A stretch of 10,389 nucleotides of DNA from Tannerella sp. (GCA_031279875.1 JAITHS010000361.1:1-10389), one strand, 5' to 3'; positions 1-6,680 are shown, counted from the first letter of the stretch. Numbers and translations are program-made. Notes: generated from the letters alone by a model not told the origin.

Positions 1-310
1 CGAGATAATCGGTTTTGAGGTTGCGTAGCGTGGTTTCAAGGTCGCGGTTGAAATCATTGGCGTTTGAGGTCATTGATTTTGAGGCTATTATAACTTTTTG
101 GCGCAAAGAACCGCCGAAAGCTATACCAAGTTTGGTTTCGCTGTCGGTGTAAAACCTTGCCGTGTCATAATACGTGATACCGCCGTCGAAAGCCTTATGT
201 AGCAGTTTGACAGCCTCATATTCGGAAATGCGCTGTATCGGCAATGCCCCAAAGCCGTTACGATTAACCCTGATTTCGGTTTTGCCTAATCTGAAATTTA
301 CTCTGTCCAT
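1..310 (-). CDS. Aldo/keto reductase, N-terminal 103 residues (3' end outside window)
   Basis: The reading frame runs leftward from ATG at 310 and leaves the window at base 1, so only the N-terminal third is seen. It starts with LGKTEIRVNRNGFGALPIQRIS, typical of AKR-fold enzymes, then has DTARFYTDSETKLG at residues 49-62 and IASKS at 75-79. Family knowledge makes D49, Y54 and K78 three of the four catalytic tetrad residues; the His lies beyond the edge. These proteins are NAD(P)H-dependent carbonyl reductases of the cytoplasm. The GALPIQRIS segment resembles the COG1453 branch, which carries a C-terminal 4Fe-4S domain, but that part is not visible. The start codon lies inside the end of the phosphopantetheinyl transferase gene (13-bp overlap), so it is the last visible gene of the ssb operon and probably translationally coupled. 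The substrate is unknown. Confidence 0.88.
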   Translation of the reverse strand, partial: MDRVNFRLGKTEIRVNRNGFGALPIQRISEYEAVKLLHKAFDGGITYYDTARFYTDSETKLGIAFGGSLRQKVIIASKSMTSNANDFNRDLETTLRNLKTDYL

Positions 311-945
311 GTTAAAATATATTCGTCGGTTATTTTGTAGTTGATGCTAAATATATGATTATAAGCTGTTTTTGTTTCTTCGAGCATAAATACACCTTCT
401 TTTTTTGTTTCGTTGAACAGGAACGGGATGATGTGAAGATGTTTGATAAAGTCCACTTCGTTTTGGTGCAATGCTTTGAAAGCTGTTTCCTTAGCGCACC
501 AGAAGATGGTTGCCAACAATTTGCAATTTTCCTCTTCATTACAAGAATAGTCGTGAGTTTCCGAAAAACGTTCTCTCAATCGCCATGCGCGGTCGGAAAT
601 AAATTCGATGTCTATTCCCTGGCGGGGATTGGAGCCGATTATTACGGCGGCAAAACCTTTGGTGTGTGAAATGCTGATATTGAGGCGATTGTCTTTAAGT
701 GCGGGCGAGCCATCTATATTATATATAATGTAAGGCATTTCGACGGAGCCGATAACACCGGCGAACAAATGTTCCGTCAATACTCTGACAGCCAGCCATT
801 CGGCGCGACGTGTTTCCGACTTGATAGAAGATAATTCATTTATATACAATGATTTATCTCGCAACATATTGAGCAGTTCTTCTGATGATTTATCGATTTT
901 CATCACACCTGTTACCGAATGTTGTGTTTTGAGTTGATAAATCAT
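298..945 (-). CDS. 4'-phosphopantetheinyl transferase superfamily protein (Sfp-like)
   Basis: This 215-residue protein should transfer the 4'-phosphopantetheine arm of CoA to a conserved Ser of acyl or peptidyl carrier proteins, in the cytoplasm. The two family signatures are visible: GIDIE at residues 110-114 (D112 and E114 as Mg2+ ligands) and WCAKETAFKAL at 149-159 (K152 and E153, with K157). SISHT at 91-95 is the usual CoA-binding segment before the first motif. The length fits the Sfp/Gsp type, about twice AcpS. The start at 945 is supported by an ATGA overlap with the gldE stop; a second Met (residue 15) is possible but less likely. In Flavobacterium johnsoniae an sfp-like gene also lies in the gldE neighbourhood, so the location is typical. 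The carrier protein it serves cannot be told from this window. Confidence 0.9.
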   Translation of the reverse strand: MIYQLKTQHSVTGVMKIDKSSEELLNMLRDKSLYINELSSIKSETRRAEWLAVRVLTEHLFAGVIGSVEMPYIIYNIDGSPALKDNRLNISISHTKGFAAVIIGSNPRQGIDIEFISDRAWRLRERFSETHDYSCNEEENCKLLATIFWCAKETAFKALHQNEVDFIKHLHIIPFLFNETKKEGVFMLEETKTAYNHIFSINYKITDEYILTWTE

Positions 946-2183
946 TTTTTTTCGAGAGCGGTAAATTTCACTTTGAGGATACGTCTGGCGTCTGCTTCGA
1001 GGATACGGAAGCGATAGTTGCGGTATTGAACCGTTTCGCCGCGTCGCGGTAGCGAGCCTTTGATAGCAAGAACGAGACCTGTCAGCGTTTCGGCTTCGTC
1101 GGTCATTTCGCCGAACTCACTGTCGGAAATGCCCGTTTCGCGAAAAAAATCGTTGAGTTGCATCTTGCCTTCAAAGATGTAACTGCCGTCGGGAAGTGTC
1201 AGGAAAGAGGTTTCATCGTCGTCGTATTCGTCTGATATATCGCCTATTATCTCTTCTATGATATCTTCCATCGTAACTATTCCCGACATACATCCGAACT
1301 CGTCAACTACGATAGCGATATGCGTCTTTGTAGCGCGCAGTTCGTTGAGAAGGTCGTAAATCTTTTTCGATTCGGGTACATAGTAAGGCTTTCGGATAAG
1401 CGTGCGCCAGTCGAAAGTTTTGCCGCTTTTGAGTGCCGGAATAATATCTTTAACAAAGAGTACTCCCTTGATTTTGTCTTCATTATCCTCAAAAACAGGT
1501 AATCGTGAATAGCCTGTTTCTACGACAATATTAACGACGGCGTCGAGGTCGCTTGCAATGTCGAGAGCAATAATATCGGTTCGCGGCGTCATTATTTCGT
1601 TACACTTCTTATTATAAAAGTGTATGATTTCGTCGAGCATATCTTGTTCTTCGTAGAGGTCGCCCGGCGCTTCGTCGGCGAGGGGAACCTGATTTTTGCG
1701 GTTTGTTTCGGGCGCGGCGCTCTCAACCGTCGTGTTCGACATCCTTACAAACGGCGAGCAAATCCTTATTACACTCCTCAAAGCAGGAGTTGTGAAGAGC
1801 AGGATGCCGAGTTTGTTTTTGAGAAACATTTTCGGTACGATGTTGTAAAACAGCGCCCAGAGGAGCAAAGCAACTACGAAAGCGATGAGCAGGCGCAACG
1901 GTACCGTCTCCGGCAACAGTTGCGCCGCATACATCAAAAGTGCTGTAAATGAGATTATTATTCCCGAATACATAACGCTACACGATGCCTTGAGTAGCCG
2001 GATATGCTCTATTAAATAAACAGCCGAGCGCTCGCGGGCGGATTCTCCGGCTTCAATTTTTTCTATATCATCCTGCGGCAGCGACGACAATGCGCTTCCA
2101 GCCGCCGAGAGCAACGAAGCAAACAACAGCAATGCAAAAGCACCGCACAGCGCTATTGCAAACAAATCAATTTCCTCAATCAT
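942..2183 (-). CDS. gldE: GldE-type CNNM/CBS/CorC transporter-domain membrane protein
   Basis: This 413-residue inner-membrane protein has the HlyC/CorC layout. The N-terminal transmembrane region has hydrophobic segments at about 6-28, 68-90 and 97-116. A linker follows, then a CBS pair: EIMTPRTDIIALD from residue 196 and the second repeat ending IAIVVDEFGCMSGIVTMEDIIEE at about 289-311. The C-terminal CorC_HlyC domain covers about 328-408. MTPRTD and VVDEFG..GIVT.EDI are hallmark motifs of this family. It is called GldE because it directly follows ssb (3 bp) in the Bacteroidota order ssb-gldE. GldE was named for its link to gliding motility in Flavobacterium, where it works with the lipoprotein GldD. 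Non-gliding Bacteroidota keep it, and its basic role may be ion transport or envelope function. The next gene here is the PPTase (ATGA overlap), with no gldD between. Confidence 0.88.
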   Translation of the reverse strand: MIEEIDLFAIALCGAFALLLFASLLSAAGSALSSLPQDDIEKIEAGESARERSAVYLIEHIRLLKASCSVMYSGIIISFTALLMYAAQLLPETVPLRLLIAFVVALLLWALFYNIVPKMFLKNKLGILLFTTPALRSVIRICSPFVRMSNTTVESAAPETNRKNQVPLADEAPGDLYEEQDMLDEIIHFYNKKCNEIMTPRTDIIALDIASDLDAVVNIVVETGYSRLPVFEDNEDKIKGVLFVKDIIPALKSGKTFDWRTLIRKPYYVPESKKIYDLLNELRATKTHIAIVVDEFGCMSGIVTMEDIIEEIIGDISDEYDDDETSFLTLPDGSYIFEGKMQLNDFFRETGISDSEFGEMTDEAETLTGLVLAIKGSLPRRGETVQYRNYRFRILEADARRILKVKFTALEKK

Positions 2184-2186
2184 TGT

Positions 2187-2651
2187 TTAGAACGGGATGT
2201 CGTCAACAGGCTCTGATGGAGGTGGAACGTCCGACGACGGCAAAGGCGTTACGGCCTCAGCAGGCGTAGAAGTCGGTTGATTATTATTATTAGCGTTTTG
2301 GCTGTCCGGACGTGAAGAACCGGAACTGTAAAACTCTATCCTGTCGGCATAAATTTCTGTTACAAAGCGTTTTATACCGTCTTTGCTTTCGTAACTGCGG
2401 GAGCGTATTTTACCTTCCACATATAACTGTGAAGATTTGTGTACGTGCCGCTCTACAAATTGTGCGCGTTCACGCCATGCTACGATGTTGTGCCACTCAG
2501 TTCTGGGCGCTACTTCGGTACCGTTACTTTTTTTGTAGCCGCCGTCGTGCGTCGCAAGAGGGAACGTTGCAACCGCAGTGTTGCTTTCGATGTACCTTAC
2601 TTCGGGGTCTTTACCCACATTTCCAATCAGAATTACCTTGTTTAATGACAT
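2187..2651 (-). CDS. ssb: Single-stranded DNA-binding protein
   Basis: This 154-residue SSB coats single-stranded DNA in replication, recombination and repair. It opens MSLNKVILIGNVGKDPEVRY, followed by the OB-fold core with WHNIVAWRERAQFVE at residues 53-67 and LYVEGKIRSRSYESKDG at 77-93. A flexible Asn/Pro/Ser-rich tail then ends in the acidic tip DDIPF, the partner-binding peptide of bacterial SSBs. The frame stays open upstream to an ATG at 2747, but ATG 2651 is chosen: family proteins begin at MSLNK, a GGAAAAAAT stretch lies just upstream, and the longer form would start upstream of the -33 box of the visible promoter. It is the first gene of the operon ssb-gldE-PPTase-AKR. In many relatives mutY lies upstream; here the divergent HU gene takes that place. 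Confidence 0.95.
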   Translation of the reverse strand: MSLNKVILIGNVGKDPEVRYIESNTAVATFPLATHDGGYKKSNGTEVAPRTEWHNIVAWRERAQFVERHVHKSSQLYVEGKIRSRSYESKDGIKRFVTEIYADRIEFYSSGSSRPDSQNANNNNQPTSTPAEAVTPLPSSDVPPPSEPVDDIPF

Positions 2652-2683
2652 ATTTTTTCCATTTTTAGGGGTTAATAATACTA

Positions 2684-2714
2684 CAAAAATACGTGAAATT
2701 TTTGACTTTACAAA
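2684..2714 (-). promoter_or_regulatory. Promoter of the ssb-gldE-PPTase operon
   Basis: On the minus strand a TTTG (2714-2711), an exact 19-bp spacer and TATTTTTG (2691-2684) match the Bacteroidota primary-sigma consensus TTTG-N19-TAnnTTTG. Transcription would begin near 2677, leaving about 25 nt before the ssb ATG at 2651. The match also argues against the longer ssb frame starting at 2747. Confidence 0.75.
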
Positions 2715-2752
2715 AAAAAACACACTTTTTTTTGAAAAAAATCGCAAAAAAT

Positions 2753-2783
2753 TTTGTAGTCTCGAAAAAAGGTCGTATATTTG
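2753..2783 (+). promoter_or_regulatory. Promoter of the HU gene cluster
   Basis: TTTG at 2753-2756, a 19-bp spacer and TATATTTG at 2776-2783 match the Bacteroidota promoter consensus exactly. Transcription would start near 2790, giving a leader of about 39 nt that is very A/T rich before the HU ATG at 2829. It diverges from the ssb promoter with 38 bp between the two -33 boxes. Confidence 0.8.
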
Positions 2784-2828
2784 CGGCTCAAAATAAGAAC
2801 TTTTTATTCATTAACTTAATTTTTTTAT

Positions 2829-3134
2829 ATGACAAAAGCAGAACTTATAAGCCAAGTCGCCAAGAGCACTGGCAATGACAAGTCAGAGACTTTAACAATT
2901 GTTACATCCTTTATGTCCTTGATCAAAAAATCATTGGAAGAAGGTGAAAATGTTTATTTAAGAAGCTTCGGTAGTTTCATCGTGAAGAAAAGAGCTGAGA
3001 AAAAGGCTCGTAACATCTCCAAGAATACTACCATTACGGTTCCGGAGCACAACATTCCGGCATTCAAACCGGCACGTGTTTTCTTGGATGCTGTTTCAAA
3101 AGCAAAGAAAAAGACAGCGAAAAAGAAAAAATAA
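2829..3134 (+). CDS. HU/IHF-family DNA-binding protein
   Basis: This 101-residue nucleoid protein dimerises and bends DNA. The alpha-helical N-terminus (MTKAELISQVAKSTGNDKSE) is typical HU, followed by VYLRSFGSFIVKKR at residues 42-55 (the family's GFGxF turn, here SFGSF) and the DNA-binding arm with ARNISKNTTITVPEHNIPAFKPAR at 60-83. In the arm tip the Pro that inserts between bases is expected near the ITVPEHNIP stretch. It ends in a Lys-rich tail (KKKTAKKKK) beyond the standard 90-residue HU, a feature of several Bacteroidota paralogues. The start at 2829 sits just downstream of a consensus promoter. It is followed 25 bp later by a tiny ribosomal-type gene and then RNase G, an arrangement recalled from other Bacteroidales. 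Confidence 0.95.
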   Translation: MTKAELISQVAKSTGNDKSETLTIVTSFMSLIKKSLEEGENVYLRSFGSFIVKKRAEKKARNISKNTTITVPEHNIPAFKPARVFLDAVSKAKKKTAKKKK

Positions 3135-3159
3135 CATGACCCCTTTTAAACAGTGAATT

Positions 3160-3249
3160 ATGCCAAGTGGTAAGAAAAGAAAAAGACATAAGATGTCCAC
3201 ACACAAACGCAAAAAGAGATTGAAGAAGAATCGTCACAAGAAGAAATAA
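3160..3249 (+). CDS. 29-residue very basic protein, AURKAIP1/COX24-type (bS22-like) small ribosomal protein
   Basis: A 30-codon frame (ATG 3160, TAA 3247-3249) encodes a peptide starting MPSGKKRKRHKMSTHKRKKR and ending in RHKKK. About 60% of the residues are Lys or Arg and there is no acidic residue. The KRKRHKM.THKRKKRLKKNRH pattern is that of the AURKAIP1/COX24 domain, which contains mitochondrial mS38 and the short bacterial protein bS22 of the ribosomal small subunit. I recall near-identical peptides annotated at this same place, between HU and rng, in Bacteroides. It lies 25 bp after the HU stop, so it is probably co-transcribed with HU from the promoter at 2753-2783. Its size means automatic annotation often misses it. 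The ribosomal role is by family resemblance, not shown here. Confidence 0.85.
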   Translation: MPSGKKRKRHKMSTHKRKKRLKKNRHKKK

Positions 3250-3291
3250 GACGGTTTGACCTCAAACCTTAAAAGGACAAGCTTAAATTAG

Positions 3292-3357
3292 ATGCGTCTT
3301 ATGTTAAGTTTGTTCTTTTTGTTTGTTTGTGTAACACGAAAAAAAGAAAACGTGTGA
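3292..3357 (+). CDS. Possible 21-residue leader ORF of rng
   Basis: ATG at 3292 opens a 21-codon frame encoding MRLMLSLFFLFVCVTRKKEN followed by a final Val. Its TGA stop (3355-3357) overlaps the proposed GTG start of RNase G (3354-3356) as GTGA, the usual shape of translational coupling. A GGA lies 14 nt upstream of the ATG, a rather long spacing. The peptide is one hydrophobic stretch plus a basic end and resembles no family I know. It may be chance, since the region is T-rich. If translated, it could gate RNase G synthesis. Confidence 0.3.
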   Translation: MRLMLSLFFLFVCVTRKKENV

Positions 3358-4928
3358 TAAGTGAAATAATAGTAGATGTAACTCCTAAAGATGTTACAAT
3401 AGCAGTATTGGAAGACAGTGTACTCGTTGAGTTTCAGAAAGAAGCCAACAGCGTACAGTTTGCTGTCGGTAATATTTATGTGGGTAAAGTGAAGAAATTG
3501 TTGTCCGGTCTCAACGCCGCGTTTATTGACGTAGGGTGTAAAAAAGAGGGCTTCCTCCATTATCAGGACTTAGGACCAAACTTCACTACCCAGCAAAATT
3601 ACTTAAAAAAACTGTTATCCGAGAACAAAAAAAATTTCTCTCCGTTAAAGACGTCAATGATGCCCGAACTCAAAAAAGACGGCAAAATAGAAGACGTCCT
3701 TGCAGTGGGAGAAACAATACTTGTGCAGGTAGCCAAAGAGCCGATATCAACAAAAGGTCCGCGCCTGACGGCAGAATTGTCGTTTGCCGGACGTAATCTC
3801 GTGCTGGTGCCATTCTCGGATAAGATATCCGTTTCCTCAAAAATAAAGTCAAACGAGGAACGAGCACGTCTGAGGCAACTAATCCAGAGCATCAGACCTA
3901 AAAATTTCGGAGTTATAGTCAGAACATCAGCTGAAAGTAAACGTGTGGCTGAACTCAACCACGAACTCCAAACATTACAGAAACGCTTCGACGACAATAT
4001 CGTCAGAACCCCCAAAGTGAAGGCACCGGCAGTGTTTTTTGAAGAACATTCGCGCCTTGAGGCATTCTTGCGCGATGTACTCAACGACACGTTCGAGCAT
4101 ATTTACATCAACGACAAAGAGTTCTATAACAAAGTATTAGACTATATGTCGCTGATAGCGCCCGCGCAGAAGAACATCGTCAAACTATACTCCGGCGATA
4201 CGCCAATATTCGACAATTATGCCGTTACGCGCCAAATAAAGTCGTCGCTGGCACGCACCGTTACATTTAAAAGCGGAGCCTATCTGATAATAGAACACAC
4301 TGAAGCTATGCACGTTATCGACGTCAACAGCGGCAACCGTTCCAGCAAGATAGGCAACGAACCGGAAGAAGCATCGTTTAACGTCAATACAATGGCAGCC
4401 GAAGAGATAGCACGCCAGTTGAGACTTCGAGATATGGGCGGCATCATCGTGATAGACTTCATTGATATGGCCGAATCGACAAACCGTACGCAATTGTATG
4501 AACACCTGCGGACGGCTATGTCGCGCGACCGTGCACGTCATAACATCTTGCCTCTCAGCAAGTTCGGATTGATGCAGATAACCCGCCAGCGAGTTCGTCC
4601 GATAGTTAATATCGACACTTCGGAAATGTGTCCTACATGTCTCGGCACAGGACGCGCCAAACCGTCGATACTCTTTACGGATACATTGCAGGAAAAACTG
4701 ACAGTGTTGACTAAAACACTTAATATGAAGCGCTTCCGCCTCCATATTCATCCCTATGTATATGCTTTTATAACTCAGGGATTGATGTCCACACTTTTAC
4801 GCTGGAAGATGAAATACAGCCGGAGCATGAAAGTTGTAGCAGACCAAAGTCTCGGCTTCTTAGAGTACAAGTTCTATGACGCCGAAAATAACGAGTTTAC
4901 CGTAAGCGACAAAATCGAACTTCAATGA
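3354..4928 (+). CDS. rng: Ribonuclease G/E family endoribonuclease
   Basis: This is a 524-residue Mg2+-dependent endoribonuclease that cuts single-stranded A/U-rich RNA in rRNA 5' maturation and mRNA decay. The S1-like part contains VGNIYVGKVKKLLSGLNAAFIDVG (38-61) and EGFLHYQDLG (65-74). The RNase-H-like and 5'-sensor region carries AKEPISTKGPRLTAELSFAGR (127-147). Catalytic Mg2+ Asps are D323 in VIDVNSG and D368 in VIDFID. The Zn-link CPTC (C426, C429) holds the dimer. It lacks the long RNase E scaffold tail, hence RNase G type. GTG 3354 is the chosen start because the product MISEIIVDVTPKD then aligns with Bacteroides RNase G N-termini and gives the usual length; an in-frame TTG at 3327 would add nine residues. 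No ATG start exists in frame, which is unusual. Its stop overlaps the next ATG. Confidence 0.93.
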   Translation: MISEIIVDVTPKDVTIAVLEDSVLVEFQKEANSVQFAVGNIYVGKVKKLLSGLNAAFIDVGCKKEGFLHYQDLGPNFTTQQNYLKKLLSENKKNFSPLKTSMMPELKKDGKIEDVLAVGETILVQVAKEPISTKGPRLTAELSFAGRNLVLVPFSDKISVSSKIKSNEERARLRQLIQSIRPKNFGVIVRTSAESKRVAELNHELQTLQKRFDDNIVRTPKVKAPAVFFEEHSRLEAFLRDVLNDTFEHIYINDKEFYNKVLDYMSLIAPAQKNIVKLYSGDTPIFDNYAVTRQIKSSLARTVTFKSGAYLIIEHTEAMHVIDVNSGNRSSKIGNEPEEASFNVNTMAAEEIARQLRLRDMGGIIVIDFIDMAESTNRTQLYEHLRTAMSRDRARHNILPLSKFGLMQITRQRVRPIVNIDTSEMCPTCLGTGRAKPSILFTDTLQEKLTVLTKTLNMKRFRLHIHPYVYAFITQGLMSTLLRWKMKYSRSMKVVADQSLGFLEYKFYDAENNEFTVSDKIELQ

Positions 4929-5779
4929 AGAAACAACTTATATTAATAATTGTATCAATGTTAAGCGCTGTTGTTCAGGTTCAGGCTCAAGACGAAATAC
5001 GACTTTTCGACGGCATTGCGCCGGGAGAAACCGGTACGCTACCTGCCGAATCGGCCGATACGACAGGTCGCCGTGTCGGTGGCGCCTCCGTTACCCGCAT
5101 CAGCAATGTCGGAGTGCCGACAATTACAATCTTTAAACCCGCAGTAAATAATTCCGGCGCGGCGATGATTGTTTGCCCCGGCGGCGGCTATAATATCCTC
5201 GCCTACGACCTCGAAGGCGTCGAGATTTGCCGCTGGCTCAACGACCTTGGTATCACGGCAATATTACTCAAATACCGTGTGCCGCGTCGTGCCGGTCGCG
5301 AAAAGCATGATGCACCTCTCCAAGATGCTCAAAAAGCCGTTCATTATGTCAGGTCGCATCATCAAGAACTGAATATCAACCCAAACCGTATCGGTATCAT
5401 GGGCTTCTCGGCAGGCGGACATCTGGCTGCTATGACGTGCAATTCTTATGATACCGATACCGTTTCGTTACGTCCCGATTTCTGTCTGCTCGTTTATCCC
5501 GCATATCTGATGGGCGAGCAGTTAGGAACATTATCGCCGGAAATAAAAGTATCATCCCAAACGCCGCCGACAATGATTGTTCAGGCCGAAAACGACGAGC
5601 CGCACATCAACAGCGCGTTGAGTTATTTTTACGCCTTAAAGCAGGTTAAAGTACCGGCAACAATGCACCTCTATCCCAACGGCGGACACGGTTACGGACT
5701 GCGCGACACCGACGCCACAGTAAACGAATGGACCGACCGCGCCGAACAATGGCTCCGCTCGTTGGGGATGATAGAATGA
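4925..5779 (+). CDS. Secreted alpha/beta-hydrolase (esterase/lipase, carbohydrate-esterase-like)
   Basis: This 284-residue protein has an N-terminal signal peptide: a KK start, a hydrophobic core at about 4-18, and a likely cleavage after VQA at residue 21. It should act in the periplasm or beyond. The oxyanion segment IVCPGGGYNILAYDLEG is at 82-98. The nucleophile elbow GFSAGGHLA (160-168) gives Ser162, NDEPH supplies Asp224 and GGHGYGL supplies His255, so the catalytic triad is complete. The family (COG0657, annotated as alpha/beta hydrolase, esterase or xylanase-like) often removes acetyl or other acyl groups from plant glycans. The substrate here is not known, and no glycan-use locus lies around it. 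Its ATG overlaps the rng TGA as ATGA, so it is likely translated together with RNase G, a surprising partner. Confidence 0.9.
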   Translation: MKKQLILIIVSMLSAVVQVQAQDEIRLFDGIAPGETGTLPAESADTTGRRVGGASVTRISNVGVPTITIFKPAVNNSGAAMIVCPGGGYNILAYDLEGVEICRWLNDLGITAILLKYRVPRRAGREKHDAPLQDAQKAVHYVRSHHQELNINPNRIGIMGFSAGGHLAAMTCNSYDTDTVSLRPDFCLLVYPAYLMGEQLGTLSPEIKVSSQTPPTMIVQAENDEPHINSALSYFYALKQVKVPATMHLYPNGGHGYGLRDTDATVNEWTDRAEQWLRSLGMIE

Positions 5780-5806
5780 AATTTTGCACTTTAAATAACA
5801 ACAAAC

Positions 5807-6019
5807 ATGTGGAAATTTATCTGGTTGACAATACTTTTTTATTTCATATTCAGTATGATACGCAAAATTTTTACCGGTGGTACGCGGCGGCAACAAGACC
5901 GTTATTCGTCTCATCGCGGCGGCAACGGCACATCGTCGAATGCGAAAAAATCTCAACCCAAGAAGAAAATCATCGGCAAAAATGAGGGCGAATATGTTGA
6001 TTATACTGAAATTAAATAA
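5807..6019 (+). CDS. DUF4834-like small membrane protein
   Basis: This 70-residue protein has one N-terminal hydrophobic segment (MWKFIWLTILFYFIFSMI, residues 1-18), a basic low-complexity middle rich in Arg, Gly, Ser and Lys, and the ending EGEYVDYTEIK. That N-terminal hydrophobic plus C-terminal GEYVDYxEIK pattern matches the Bacteroidota-specific DUF4834 family as I recall it. Its function is unknown; a single-pass anchor with a short charged cytoplasmic tail is the simplest reading. It starts 27 bp after the hydrolase stop and probably shares its transcript. The next gene, YciO-like, converges on it with a 33-bp gap; I recall DUF4834 genes next to Sua5/YrdC-family genes in Bacteroides. 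Confidence 0.82.
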   Translation: MWKFIWLTILFYFIFSMIRKIFTGGTRRQQDRYSSHRGGNGTSSNAKKSQPKKKIIGKNEGEYVDYTEIK

Positions 6020-6052
6020 CTCTAATATCAATCCGATTTTTTAGAGGTTCCC

Positions 6053-6661
6053 TTACATCTCTATGATGCCTTTCCCATGACGTATAATTTCAAAAGGTTC
6101 GACGGTGCAGTTTACTACCGTTGAGCCTTCGGTATCTCCGTAACCGCCGTCGATGACAAAATCAACGTATTCACCGTATTTTTCGTCGATGAGTTCGGGG
6201 TCGGTGGCATATTCCGGCTCGTCTTCGTCATATTGCACCGACATGGTAAGTACAGGGCGCCCTAACTCATGGCAAATTTCGCGTATCACAGGGCTGTCGG
6301 GCATTCGGATACCTACTTCGCGGCGATTTTTGTAGAGTTTCGGCAGCCCGCTGCCGGTAGGCAGGATGAATGTGAAAGGTCCGGGCAGATAGTCGCGGAT
6401 GAGTTTAAAGGCAGTATTGCTCACACGGGCATACTCGCTGATATTCGACAGGTCGTAACAGATAATCGACAGGTTGCTTTTTTCGGGATTTACGTTTTTA
6501 ATCTTGCATATACGCTCTACCGCACGCACATTGAGGGCGTCGCAGCCTATAGCATACATCGTATCGGTAGGATAAATCACAAGGCCGCCATCGCGCATAG
6601 CTTTTACTACTTTGTCGATTTCTTTCATGCTGGGTTTGTCGGGATAAATCTTTATTAACAT
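6053..6661 (-). CDS. YciO/YrdC/Sua5-family protein (putative threonylcarbamoyl-AMP synthase-like)
   Basis: This 202-residue YrdC-fold protein would be cytoplasmic. GLVIYPTDTMYAIGCDALN (26-44) is the family N-terminal motif, with ERICKIKNVNPEKSNLSIICYDLSNISEYA at 49-78, PGPFTFILP at 93-101 and VGIRMPDSP at 116-124. Proteins of this fold include TsaC/Sua5, which makes threonylcarbamoyl-AMP for the t6A37 tRNA modification. The text follows Escherichia coli YciO more closely than TsaC: the SAN motif of TsaC/Sua5 is replaced by MSVQYD at 140-145, and the KR-rich site reads KIKN. There is no C-terminal Sua5 domain. It is therefore a YciO-type member whose activity is uncertain, although automatic annotation usually calls it threonylcarbamoyl-AMP synthase. 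It starts at ATG 6661; the start of mnmA is too far away for an operon, with a 332-bp gap between. Confidence 0.9.
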   Translation of the reverse strand: MLIKIYPDKPSMKEIDKVVKAMRDGGLVIYPTDTMYAIGCDALNVRAVERICKIKNVNPEKSNLSIICYDLSNISEYARVSNTAFKLIRDYLPGPFTFILPTGSGLPKLYKNRREVGIRMPDSPVIREICHELGRPVLTMSVQYDEDEPEYATDPELIDEKYGEYVDFVIDGGYGDTEGSTVVNCTVEPFEIIRHGKGIIEM

Positions 6662-6680
6662 ATATGCAAATTTTAAGGTG

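Noticed and set aside
2652..2747. 32-residue N-terminal extension of SSB from ATG 2747
   Set aside because: The extension is Lys/Phe-rich translation of the A/T-rich promoter region and would start upstream of the -33 box of the ssb promoter.
3305..3312. TAAGTTTG as a -7 box for an rng promoter
   Set aside because: It fits TAnnTTTG but has no TTTG or TTG at 17-23 bp upstream, and it lies inside the candidate leader ORF.
4185..4751. 188-codon open frame antisense to rng
   Set aside because: It lies wholly within the conserved catalytic part of RNase G, and its product has no recognisable motif. An antisense shadow.
6020..6046. Possible bidirectional terminator between the DUF4834-like and YciO-like genes
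   Set aside because: Only a 6-bp A/T-rich stem (CTCTAA/TTAGAG) with a 15-nt loop and no T run on either side. Too weak to call.
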